A program made the translations under genes and the position numbers. A stretch of DNA of 64,000 nt from the NCBI RefSeq assembly GCF_003429665.1, contig NZ_QUWK01000001.1:124001-188000 (forward strand). Reading direction: 5' to 3'. The notes under the pieces were generated by a model. That model saw nothing but the letters and a program-made list of their open reading frames with translations, had not been told where the DNA came from and did not search any database. The stretch's first letter is position 1; every line of letters begins with the position of its first letter. Below are positions 7,591-16,038 of the stretch, piece after piece. This DNA comes from Sphaerochaeta halotolerans. GTDB taxonomy: Bacteria; Spirochaetota; Spirochaetia; Sphaerochaetales; Sphaerochaetaceae.

Positions 7591-10500
7591 ATGAATAGAA
7601 GTGAATACTTGCAAGCGTTGCTCGAAAAGAGAATAGTGCTCCTCGATGGAGCTATGGGTACCATGATTCAGAAGCAGGGGCTGGATGTTGAGGACTATAC
7701 CTTGGAAGATCTTTCCGCTCCTGGCTGTAATGAACTGCTCAACCTTAGCAGAGGGGATGTCATTTACCAGATTCACCAGGAGTATTTATCCACTGGTGCA
7801 GACATTATTGAAACCAATACCTTCTGTGCGAACGCATTCAATCTTGCAGAGTATGGTCTTTCAAGGGAGGTGGAAGCTCTCAACCAGGCGGCCTGTGAGA
7901 TAGCACGTGAAGCTGCTGCAGACTTTGAAGCGACCCACGACGGGTATGCCTTCGTTGCCGGAGTCCTTGGCCCTACCAACCGTTCTCTCTCCCTCTCAGA
8001 GAAGGTAGAGGACCCAGCATACCGACAAAAAGACTTTTCCTCCTTCCTGGCGATGTACCGAGAGCAGGCACGTGCATTGTTGCAAGGAGGGGTTGACCTT
8101 CTCCTTATTGAGACGGTCTTTGATACCTTGGTAGCCAAGAGTGCCATCATTGCCTGCCTCCAAGAAATGGAAGCGCAACAGCGGAAGCTCCCCCTGATGG
8201 TAAGCGTAACCTTCAGCGATCAGAGTGGAAGAACCCTCAGCGGCCAGACCTTGGAAGCCTTCGTGGCAAGCCTTGCTCCTTTCCCGCTTTTCAGTCTTGG
8301 ACTCAACTGCTCCACAGGACCGACTGAGATGCTTCCCCTTATCGAAAAACTCTCTGCAATCTGTCCCTTCTATGTCAGTGCGCATCCCAATGCCGGCTTC
8401 CCGGACAAGGAAGGGAATTATCAGCTGCAGGCACAGCAGATGGCCGATGAACTTGCTCCCACCCTGCAAAAGGGGTATCTGAACATTCTCGGGGGATGTT
8501 GTGGTACCACCCCTTTTCACATCAAGGCATTGAAGGAAGTATCGAAAAAGGCTGTCGTAAGGAAACCTCCTACAATTGCCTCTTCGCTTTCCTTGAGTGG
8601 GATGGACATTGTCAAAGAGGAAGCGGGGAAACTCCTCTTGATTGGAGAGCGAACCAATGTGGCAGGGTCGAGAAAATTTGCCCGCCTGATCAAGGAAGAA
8701 AAATGGGAGGAAGCACTCCAGATTGCTCGTGAACAAGTAGCCCTTGGCGCTTCTGTTCTAGATATCTGCATGGATGCGTCCATGCTTGATGCAAAACAGA
8801 GTATGATACACTTCCTACGCCACATCGCAAGTGATCCCTCAGTAGCAAAAGCTGCCATCATGATCGACTCTTCGGATTGGGATGTTATCTCCGCTGCGAT
8901 GGGAGAGGTCCAGGGACGAGGAATCGTCAACTCGATCAGTCTAAAAGAGGGGGAGGAACGCTTCATCTCCCATGCAAAGCAAATTGCCAGCTATGGCCAT
9001 GCCATGGTAGTCATGCTGTTTGATGAAGCGGGACAAGCCGCTACCTATGAGCGAAAGATTGCTATAGCAAACAGGAGCTATGCTCTGCTTGGGCAGGCAG
9101 GAATCAGGGATGAAGATATCATTTTCGATGCCAATGTCCTTTCTATTGCCACCGGTATTGAAGAGCATGATACGTATGCACGGGATTTCATTCTCGCCAC
9201 TCGTGAACTCAAGCGTCTCTATCCTCGCTGCCACACCAGTGGAGGGGTGAGCAATCTCTCATTCTCGTTCCGTGGAAATGATGCCCTTCGCTCTGCAATG
9301 CATGCGCTTCTGCTGGAGTTGGCTGACCTTGATATGGCAATCATAAATCCTGCAGGGCTGATTGATGTTCAGACATTGAACAAGGATGTTCGTACCACCA
9401 TTGAGCATGCCCTGATGGCAGAGGGCGGCGATTTGGCAGATATCAGGGCTGAGCTCATCAATCTTGCTCTGACGATGCAAAGCGAGGATTCCCCAAAGAA
9501 GAAAGCTGTTGCACGTGCTGAAAGAAGCGCATATGAGCGCCTCTATGATGCTGTGGTGTCAGGGGATCATACCTATCTCTCCCAGGATCTGGAAGAGGTG
9601 GATGAAGAAAATCCTCTTTCATTGGTGGAAGGCCCCTTGATGGATGGTATGAAGGAAGTTGGTCGTCTGTTTGGGAAAGGAAAGCTGTTTCTTCCCCAGG
9701 TGGTTCGAAGTGCAAGAACGATGAAAATCGCTGTTGATATCCTCCAGCCACGCATTACTGAATATTTAGAGAAGAACTTGCACGAAACAAGGAACCAAAA
9801 GAAGCTTGCTGTGCTCGCCACCGTCAAGGGTGATGTACACGATATTGGTAAAAATATCGTTGCACTCATCCTCAAATGCAATGGATTTACTGTCATCGAC
9901 CTGGGGGTGATGGTCCAAGCCCAGGCCATCTATGATGCAGCCGTCGAGCACCGGGCAGATATCGTCGGGCTCAGTGGGCTGATCACCCCTTCCCTGAAGG
10001 AGATGGAGGGAGTCATCTCCCTCTTCGAGGAGAGAGGCTCCACCATTCCAATCTTTGTAGGAGGGGCAACTACCAGTGAACTGCACACCGCAGTAAAGCT
10101 TTCGGTACGCTACTCGAATCCGGTCATACAGACAAAAGATGCCTCAGCCATGGCCTTGGCTGCCAATGAGGTAGTGGGCCCCAATCGTCTTACGTTCTTC
10201 CATGAGGTGGGAGAGCGCTATCGTCAACTCAGGGAAAATCATCAGGAATCAAGAGAGGAGAGGAAAGCACCTTCCTCTGGCCGCTATGCATCTTCGTTGG
10301 AACAGAGTGAACAGAAGAGACTGGGAACCAAGGCTAAAACCTATGGGGTGAATACCCTCACCCATATTCCCCTTTCTGATTTAATCGGCCTTATCAACTG
10401 GAACATGTACTGTGCTGCATGGAAGGTTCCTTCTTCCAGTGAAGAGGGAGAGAAGCTCATCAACCATGCAAAAGAGCTTCTTGCAGAGGAGCAAGTCCGT

Positions 10501-11112
10501 CTTTTGTTCGAACGTGGATGCCGGATTGTCTATGGTTTATTCCCAGCCAAGAGTGACCGGTTGTCAGTGCAGGTTGGTAAAGAGACATTCTACTTCCTGC
10601 GTGATGAGAAGAGCAACCTCTGTATTGCGGATATGATTGCAGAGGAGGATACTGTGGGGCTGTTTGTTACTACCAGTTCGCTCTTTTTGGCTCCCTATCT
10701 CAGGGATTTGGAGGAGAGAGGGGAGACCATGCGTCATCTTTCTCTGAAGCTCCTTGCCGACCGCCTTGCCGAAGCTCTTGCAGAGAAAGCACAGCAGTTG
10801 ATTGTTTCTATGTGGGGAGAACAGTGTTCCTCCTATCTTCGGCCCGCCCCAGGGTATCCTTCCTGGAATGACCATAGTGAAAAGAGCACCCTGTTCAGGT
10901 TGCTTGATGCAACCAATAAGATCGGAGTACAGCTTACCGAAAGTTTTGCCATGGATCCTCCCTCCTCAGTGTGCGGAATGCTGATCGGAGGAGAGAACCT
11001 TCGCTATTTTGCCCTCAAGCATGTCAGTGAAGAACAGCTTTCTCTCTATGCGAAGCGGAAAAGTATGGACAGGCAGATGCTTGTCAGACTCCTCAGTGGT
11101 ATGGAATACTGA
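7591..11112 (+). CDS. metH: Cobalamin-dependent methionine synthase
   Basis: Transfers the methyl group of methyltetrahydrofolate via cob(I)alamin to homocysteine. At 1173 residues it is near full length. Domains in order: homocysteine module (1-325) with zinc ligands C240 in GLNCS and C303-C304 in GGCCGTT; pterin-binding module from about 345 (LIGERTNVAGSRKF); cap at about 630-735; cobalamin-binding module with GDVHDIGKNIV, where H750 is the lower axial ligand; and a C-terminal reactivation domain with RPAPGYPSWNDHSEK near 1084 for S-adenosylmethionine. The start is 1 bp after the COG2122 stop and metF follows 4 bp after the stop. The operon therefore couples homocysteine formation to its methylation. 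No B12 or SAM riboswitch was recognised upstream. Confidence 0.98.
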   Translation: MNRSEYLQALLEKRIVLLDGAMGTMIQKQGLDVEDYTLEDLSAPGCNELLNLSRGDVIYQIHQEYLSTGADIIETNTFCANAFNLAEYGLSREVEALNQAACEIAREAAADFEATHDGYAFVAGVLGPTNRSLSLSEKVEDPAYRQKDFSSFLAMYREQARALLQGGVDLLLIETVFDTLVAKSAIIACLQEMEAQQRKLPLMVSVTFSDQSGRTLSGQTLEAFVASLAPFPLFSLGLNCSTGPTEMLPLIEKLSAICPFYVSAHPNAGFPDKEGNYQLQAQQMADELAPTLQKGYLNILGGCCGTTPFHIKALKEVSKKAVVRKPPTIASSLSLSGMDIVKEEAGKLLLIGERTNVAGSRKFARLIKEEKWEEALQIAREQVALGASVLDICMDASMLDAKQSMIHFLRHIASDPSVAKAAIMIDSSDWDVISAAMGEVQGRGIVNSISLKEGEERFISHAKQIASYGHAMVVMLFDEAGQAATYERKIAIANRSYALLGQAGIRDEDIIFDANVLSIATGIEEHDTYARDFILATRELKRLYPRCHTSGGVSNLSFSFRGNDALRSAMHALLLELADLDMAIINPAGLIDVQTLNKDVRTTIEHALMAEGGDLADIRAELINLALTMQSEDSPKKKAVARAERSAYERLYDAVVSGDHTYLSQDLEEVDEENPLSLVEGPLMDGMKEVGRLFGKGKLFLPQVVRSARTMKIAVDILQPRITEYLEKNLHETRNQKKLAVLATVKGDVHDIGKNIVALILKCNGFTVIDLGVMVQAQAIYDAAVEHRADIVGLSGLITPSLKEMEGVISLFEERGSTIPIFVGGATTSELHTAVKLSVRYSNPVIQTKDASAMALAANEVVGPNRLTFFHEVGERYRQLRENHQESREERKAPSSGRYASSLEQSEQKRLGTKAKTYGVNTLTHIPLSDLIGLINWNMYCAAWKVPSSSEEGEKLINHAKELLAEEQVRLLFERGCRIVYGLFPAKSDRLSVQVGKETFYFLRDEKSNLCIADMIAEEDTVGLFVTTSSLFLAPYLRDLEERGETMRHLSLKLLADRLAEALAEKAQQLIVSMWGEQCSSYLRPAPGYPSWNDHSEKSTLFRLLDATNKIGVQLTESFAMDPPSSVCGMLIGGENLRYFALKHVSEEQLSLYAKRKSMDRQMLVRLLSGMEY

Positions 11113-11116
11113 AGCC

Positions 11117-12070
11117 ATGCAAGTAATCGACATCCTAAACGAGGCAAAGAAACCCCTGTTTACATTTGAACTGGTCCCCCCATTGAAGGGAGGGGATGTC
11201 CAGACACTTCTGGAATCAGTACGCACACTCAGTGAATTTGACCCAGCGTACATCAATGTGACCAATCACCAGCAGGAGGTGGTCTACGTGGAACGGGAAG
11301 ATGGGCTCTTGGAGCGGCGAACCGTACACAAGCGTCCTGGGACGGTTGCACTTTCAGCATTGATACAATACACCTTCCAGATTCCCGTAGTTGCACATCT
11401 GATTTGTGGGGGTATGGATGCTGACCAGCTTGAAAATGCATTGGTGGAACTCAATTTTCTGGGAATTGAAAATATTTTGGCCCTGAGAGGAGATCCTCCC
11501 AGTGGGGTGAAGCGTTTCGTACCGGTAAAAGGCGGGTATGACCACTCAAGTGATCTGGTTACCCAGATTGCCCGTCTTAATGAGGGGATTTATCTGGATG
11601 ACCAACTTCAGAATGCGCAAAAAACCCATTTCTGCATCGGTGTTGCCGGCTATCCAGAGAAGCATGGAGAGGCTCCAAACCTAACGCATGACATCCAAAT
11701 GTTGAAAAAAAAGGTAGATAGTGGAGCCCAGTATATTGTCACCCAGATGTTCTTCGACAATAGTGTGTATTACCGCTTTGTTGAAGCCTGCAGGAATGAA
11801 GGCATTACCGTGCCCATCATTCCTGGTATCAAGCCAATTGGGAGCAAGCGGGATCTTGCCACCATTCCCCAGACATTCCATGTGGATTTTCCCGATGAGC
11901 TTGTTTCTCTGTTGAATGGTGCGACTAAGCTCTCAGAAATCAGGGAGATTGGGGAGTACTGGTGTATCAAGCAGGCGAAGGATTTGATTGCCCATGACGT
12001 TCCCGGGGTACACTTCTACACCCTTGGAAAGGCAGACAGGGTAGCCAGGATTGTCCGAGAAGTTTTCTAG
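11117..12070 (+). CDS. metF: Methylenetetrahydrofolate reductase
   Basis: Reduces 5,10-methylene- to 5-methyltetrahydrofolate, the methyl donor for the MetH encoded just upstream. The protein has 317 residues with FTFELVPP at the start (catalytic Glu), AHLICGG, then IENILALRGDPPSG and GGYDHSSDLV, and the C-terminal signature DSGAQYIVTQMFFDN followed by IPGIKPIGS. I start it at the ATG 4 bp after the metH stop; a longer frame back to 11009 would overlap metH and has no homology. Its last 4 bp overlap the end of the convergent nth gene, and no terminator fits between them. Confidence 0.96.
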   Translation: MQVIDILNEAKKPLFTFELVPPLKGGDVQTLLESVRTLSEFDPAYINVTNHQQEVVYVEREDGLLERRTVHKRPGTVALSALIQYTFQIPVVAHLICGGMDADQLENALVELNFLGIENILALRGDPPSGVKRFVPVKGGYDHSSDLVTQIARLNEGIYLDDQLQNAQKTHFCIGVAGYPEKHGEAPNLTHDIQMLKKKVDSGAQYIVTQMFFDNSVYYRFVEACRNEGITVPIIPGIKPIGSKRDLATIPQTFHVDFPDELVSLLNGATKLSEIREIGEYWCIKQAKDLIAHDVPGVHFYTLGKADRVARIVREVF

Positions 12071-12729
12071 CGGCTACGTTGTACCCCAATCTTTGGGCAG
12101 TGCCCCGCCTGTGGGCATTTGCTGCAGAATGGGCTGACTGGAGTACAGATAAGCTGTCCGTATCGCACCAATAGTTCATTGAGCGGGATCCAGAACCTTC
12201 TTGGCATGATTTCTTGAAGGGCTTTCTCGCTCTGCTCTGGGGTCTTTGTCTCCACCCATCCCATGCGGTTAGCGATTTGGTGGACATGACAATCCACACA
12301 GATGGCATCAACCTGGAAGCCTAGGTTGAGGGTGAGGTTTGCAGTTTTGATCCCTACCCCTGGCAGGGAGAGTAACGTTGCTTGGTCATTTGGGACGACT
12401 CCACCATGGTGCTCAAGGAGTATCGTACAGATGGCTCTGATATTTCTTGCTTTGGTTTTATAGAATCCTGCAGGATAGATTGCCTTCTGAATCTCCTCTT
12501 CACTGAGGTTCAGCATATGCTCTGGGTCTTTCGCAAGCGTAAAGAGTCTTGTGCTTGCATCGAGAGTCACCTCATCCTTGGTTCTCAAGGAAATAATGGT
12601 AGCTATAAGCACACGAAACGGATCATTCTCCCTCTCTGCAATCACTGAGACTGAAGGAAAGATGCCACCCTCTTTCTCTATTGCTTGCTTGAACAGGGCA
12701 AAAACAGAATCCCAATATGCATCATTCAT
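12067..12729 (-). CDS. nth: Endonuclease III (DNA glycosylase/AP lyase)
   Basis: Base-excision repair enzyme that removes oxidised pyrimidines and nicks abasic sites. The 220-residue protein has the helix-hairpin-helix LPGVGIKTANLTL with the catalytic lysine, the catalytic aspartate region ICVDCHVHQIANRMG, and the C-terminal [4Fe-4S] loop C-x6-C-x2-C-x5-C (CTPVSPFCSKCPQAGHC). The ATG at 12729 has AGGAG seven nucleotides ahead; an in-frame ATG 36 bp further up has no such site. The stop codon overlaps the stop of the convergent metF. Confidence 0.95.
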   Translation of the reverse strand: MNDAYWDSVFALFKQAIEKEGGIFPSVSVIAERENDPFRVLIATIISLRTKDEVTLDASTRLFTLAKDPEHMLNLSEEEIQKAIYPAGFYKTKARNIRAICTILLEHHGGVVPNDQATLLSLPGVGIKTANLTLNLGFQVDAICVDCHVHQIANRMGWVETKTPEQSEKALQEIMPRRFWIPLNELLVRYGQLICTPVSPFCSKCPQAGHCPKIGVQRSR

Positions 12730-12772
12730 GGTCCGTCTCCTACCATGGGAAGGCAAAAAAGGCAATGATTAC

Positions 12773-12808
12773 TTGACCTTTTTAGTATTACACTCTAGCG
12801 TATTTTCA
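12773..12808 (+). promoter_or_regulatory. Promoter abutting the DAHP synthase fusion gene
   Basis: TTGACC (12773-12778), a 17-nt spacer and TAGCGT (12796-12801) end 6 nt before the ATG at 12808. No Shine-Dalgarno sequence is present, so transcription would start at or next to the start codon. The -35 box is good (5 of 6) and the -10 is weak. Confidence 0.45.
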
Positions 12809-14718
12809 TGATAATCGTACTGCAAAAGAACATTGGTGACACACAAAGGGAAGCGATTAGATCCTTCCTTGTTAAAAAAGGCTACACTGTCAAAGAAATC
12901 ATTGGACAGGAAGAGACTGTCTTTGGTGCAGTGGGCCAGAGTACCGTTGATATCAGGGAAGTGGAGATGCTTGAAGGTGTGGCCAGTGTGGTCCCCATCA
13001 GCAAGCCATATAAACTTGCTTCGCGAGAGCTGAAGAAAGAGGACACCATTGTGTCCGTGGGCAAGGTGAAAATCGGTGGCAACCGTATCGCCATTTTTGC
13101 TGGTCCCTGTGCAGTAGAGTCACGTGAACAGATCATGAGTATTGCTGAGTCAGTACGAGAAGCAGGTGCAGTCATTCTCAGGGGAGGTGCATTCAAGCCC
13201 AGAACCAGCCCCTATGCATTCCAGGGTTTGGGAGAGGAAGGCCTGCAGTATCTGAAGGAAGCCGGTGAAAAGTTCGGCATGCCGATTATCAGTGAGGTCG
13301 TAAACCCCTCAGATGTACCGATGATGGCAAAGTACCTTGACATGTTCCAGATTGGTGCGAGGAACATGCAGAACTTTGAACTGCTCAAGGTGGTAGGCAA
13401 GACCGGTATGCCGGTTCTCCTCAAGCGAGGGCTCTGTGCCACTATTGAGGAATGGCTGATGGCTGCCGAATACCTGATGAGCAGCGGCACCGACCAGGTA
13501 GTACTGTGCGAGCGAGGTATTCGTACCTATGAGCGGGCTACAAGGAATACCCTCGACATTTCAGCAATCCCCATGGTGCAGAAGATGACTCATTTACCGG
13601 TCATCGGCGACCCAAGCCATGCAACAGGGGTGAGGGATATGGTTTCTCCGATGAGTCTTGCCTTGGTTGCCAGTGGTGCCTCCGGTCTGATCGTTGAAGT
13701 ACACAACCATCCAGAGAAAGCGTTTAGTGATGGTCCCCAATCTCTCTATCCCTCCCAGTTTGAGAAGTTGATGCGTGATATCCAGGCATTGAGCTCGGTG
13801 GTGGGAAAGTCTTTGGAACGAATTCCCCGTCTTTCTGCCATAACGATTCCCAATGCAAAGGAACAGTTGCTGGAGAAGGATCAGTTGGTGGTTGCCTTCC
13901 AAGGAGAGCGTGGGGCCTACAGCGAACTTGCAATCCAACGGGCGTTTGATGAGAGTACCAAGGTGCTTCCTTGCAATGACTTTGCAGATGTCTTTGAGGC
14001 GGTCATGGAAGGTAAAGCTTCCTATGGCATGATTCCCATGGAGAATACCTTGGGTGGTACGTTGTATGAGAATCTTGACCTCCTGGATAGACATCCAAGT
14101 ATCGAGGTTGTGGGAGAGCAACAGATCAGGATCATCCATAATCTCATTGCACTGCACGGTGCAAAAAAGGAAACTATCAAGGAAATCTACTCCCACCCAC
14201 AAGGGTTGGCACAGTGTGCCGACTATCTTGCAAAGGAGATGGCTCATGCCAAGGCAATTCCTTTCTTCGATACCGCTGGTGCAGTCGCCTATGTAAAAGA
14301 GTGTGGAGATATTCACAAGGCAGCTATTGCAGGGCTCCCCGCAGCAAAAGTACATGGCCTTGAGGTCCTTGATGAGGCCATTGAAAGCAACTCCAGCAAC
14401 TACACACGGTTCTACATCATTTGCAGGGAAGAGCGAAGCAGTGTGTTCCGTTCGGCAAGCCAGGTCAATCGTGCTTCTTTGCGGTTCACTGTTCCCGACC
14501 GTCCAGGCTCTCTCTTCCAGGCCTTGTTGGTTCTTACCAAGCATGGCTTGAATATGAAGAAGCTGGAAAGCCGCCCTATTCCTGGAAAGCCATGGGAGTA
14601 CTCCTTTTTCGTGGAGACGGAACTTGGAGAGGCAGGTGCATTCAACGTTGCACTTGAAGAGCTTGGTGGTATCTGTCACTCGATTCGGGTCCTAGGGACC
14701 TACTCCAGTACACTTTGA
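12808..14718 (+). CDS. Fused 3-deoxy-7-phosphoheptulonate synthase / prephenate dehydratase with ACT domain
   Basis: A 636-residue bifunctional enzyme joining the first step of the shikimate pathway to the phenylalanine branch. Residues 1-340 are a type I-beta DAHP synthase with its N-terminal ferredoxin-like domain (MIIVLQKNIG..., then IAIFAGPCAVESREQI, GGAFKPRTSPYAFQG and VIGDPSHATG). Residues 370-550 are prephenate dehydratase (VAFQGERGAYSELA, PMENTLGG, and the catalytic NYTRFYII). Residues 555-636 are an ACT domain with the ESRP phenylalanine-binding motif. The I-beta class is often feedback-regulated through fused domains, so phenylalanine may inhibit both activities here (inference). 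The DUF4416 gene starts 2 bp after its stop. Confidence 0.94.
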   Translation: MIIVLQKNIGDTQREAIRSFLVKKGYTVKEIIGQEETVFGAVGQSTVDIREVEMLEGVASVVPISKPYKLASRELKKEDTIVSVGKVKIGGNRIAIFAGPCAVESREQIMSIAESVREAGAVILRGGAFKPRTSPYAFQGLGEEGLQYLKEAGEKFGMPIISEVVNPSDVPMMAKYLDMFQIGARNMQNFELLKVVGKTGMPVLLKRGLCATIEEWLMAAEYLMSSGTDQVVLCERGIRTYERATRNTLDISAIPMVQKMTHLPVIGDPSHATGVRDMVSPMSLALVASGASGLIVEVHNHPEKAFSDGPQSLYPSQFEKLMRDIQALSSVVGKSLERIPRLSAITIPNAKEQLLEKDQLVVAFQGERGAYSELAIQRAFDESTKVLPCNDFADVFEAVMEGKASYGMIPMENTLGGTLYENLDLLDRHPSIEVVGEQQIRIIHNLIALHGAKKETIKEIYSHPQGLAQCADYLAKEMAHAKAIPFFDTAGAVAYVKECGDIHKAAIAGLPAAKVHGLEVLDEAIESNSSNYTRFYIICREERSSVFRSASQVNRASLRFTVPDRPGSLFQALLVLTKHGLNMKKLESRPIPGKPWEYSFFVETELGEAGAFNVALEELGGICHSIRVLGTYSSTL

Positions 14719-14719
14719 T

Positions 14720-15256
14720 ATGGGTAAGGAGCAGGGATTCCTGCCCCATCGGTTGGTGATGGGGGTGCTGGTTTCACAGCAAGAGATGATTTCTCTTGTG
14801 ACCGAACAGCTTGTTGCGCACTACGGTCTTCTCTTGGACTGTACTGAGCCCAAAGTATTCACATATACCGACTACTATGACGATGAGATGGGAGGAAAAC
14901 CCTTGCGGTTGTATCTGAGCTTTGCCCATCTCATCGATCCTTCACGGCTGTCCACGATAAAACGGGAGACCAATGCATTGGAGTTGGAGTTCTCACAGCA
15001 GGGAGGCAGGAGGGTAAACCTGGACCCTGGTTTGCTGAGCTTGGCCAACCTCATTCTCGCTACTACCAAGAATCGTGCCCACCGCATTCCATTGGCGGAT
15101 GGTATCTATGCTGAACTCACGCTGTTGTATACAAACAAACAGTTCCAAAGCTTTCCCTGGACCTATGCCGACTATAAAAGTGAAGAAGTAAAGCTTCTCT
15201 TTGCCTCTTGGAGAGAGCAATATCGAAAGCAGCTGAAGCAAGAAGCCCTCTTATAG
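14720..15256 (+). CDS. DUF4416 family protein
   Basis: A 178-residue cytoplasmic protein of the DUF4416 family. Characteristic pieces are a start containing LVMGVLVSQQE, FTYTDYYDDEMGGKPLRLYLSF near residue 55, and RRVNLDPGLLSLANLILATTKNRAHRIPLADGIYAELTL near 100-140. The family occurs in spirochaetes and deltaproteobacteria and has no established function. The ATG lies 2 bp after the stop of the DAHP synthase fusion, suggesting co-expression and translational coupling. Alternative in-frame starts exist inside the first 15 codons; I kept the first because of the coupling. Confidence 0.8.
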   Translation: MGKEQGFLPHRLVMGVLVSQQEMISLVTEQLVAHYGLLLDCTEPKVFTYTDYYDDEMGGKPLRLYLSFAHLIDPSRLSTIKRETNALELEFSQQGGRRVNLDPGLLSLANLILATTKNRAHRIPLADGIYAELTLLYTNKQFQSFPWTYADYKSEEVKLLFASWREQYRKQLKQEALL

Positions 15257-15268
15257 CTCTTACAAGGT

Positions 15269-15997
15269 GTGAGAGCATTAGTTTGTTGCCTCCTGCTCTT
15301 TCTTTGTATTGGGTGTGAGGCAAATTTTTTACACGAACAACGCATTACGGTTTCTTTGCAGGAAACCCATCCTTGGGGGGAGGTGTCTCATCGTCCTCTC
15401 TGGCATACATTGGTGTACACCAATGGGGAAGGGACACGGAATACCATCCACCTCAAGGAGGGACAGAAAACGGTCACGCTCGTAGTCCCAAGGGATTCCC
15501 TGACCGTTTTCTGTGCGTATCCTCTCTCATTTCTGCATCCTTATGGGGGGTTCTACCATCCAGGGGAAACCACGTCGGTAACACTTACCCAGGAACAAGG
15601 AGAACTTGCCAAGTTGCTTCTCGATTCCTATCAATTCAATCCTGAAGCGGTAGAGCATATCAACGCAACCTACCTAGCCGAGGAGGTAGGGGATGCTTCC
15701 TTGCTCGATGGGAATGCCTTGGTGGTTTCCCTGCTCAACGGGGAGGGAATCCCTCCGGATTTACAGTACTATGAAAAACTTGAGGTAATCGTACGGGATA
15801 TTCCCTCTGGATACTGGGTTCCTGAGCGGATAAGCCAACAACCCTTTTGGAATAGATGGGGAGAAGAACTAACCCTTGAACTGGAAGGGGGACTGCAACG
15901 GTTTCTCAACAGGGAAGATTCTCTTTGTCTTTCGCTGTATACGGACCTCAAGGATGGTTCGTATATGAGTAGTCTCTCAAAAGCTCCCCTGTGGTAA
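15269..15997 (+). CDS. Predicted lipoprotein of unknown function
   Basis: A 242-residue protein starting at GTG. The first 17 residues form a short lipoprotein signal (MRALVCCLLLFLCIGC) with Cys16 as the likely lipidated residue. The rest is soluble and mostly beta-like, with no domain I can name; it includes LKEGQKTVTLVVPRDSLTVF and a LDSYQFNPEAVEHINATYL segment near the middle. It follows the DUF4416 gene by 12 bp and could share its transcript. No catalytic motif is evident. It is probably anchored in the cell envelope. Confidence 0.7.
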   Translation: MRALVCCLLLFLCIGCEANFLHEQRITVSLQETHPWGEVSHRPLWHTLVYTNGEGTRNTIHLKEGQKTVTLVVPRDSLTVFCAYPLSFLHPYGGFYHPGETTSVTLTQEQGELAKLLLDSYQFNPEAVEHINATYLAEEVGDASLLDGNALVVSLLNGEGIPPDLQYYEKLEVIVRDIPSGYWVPERISQQPFWNRWGEELTLELEGGLQRFLNREDSLCLSLYTDLKDGSYMSSLSKAPLW

Positions 15998-16038
15998 AAG
16001 AGCTTCCCATTTTTGGTATAAACAGATAGAGTTTGGAC

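Noticed and set aside
13594-14679. 361-codon frame antisense to the DAHP synthase fusion
   Set aside because: It is fully inside a confident coding region, has no ribosome site and a low-complexity composition.
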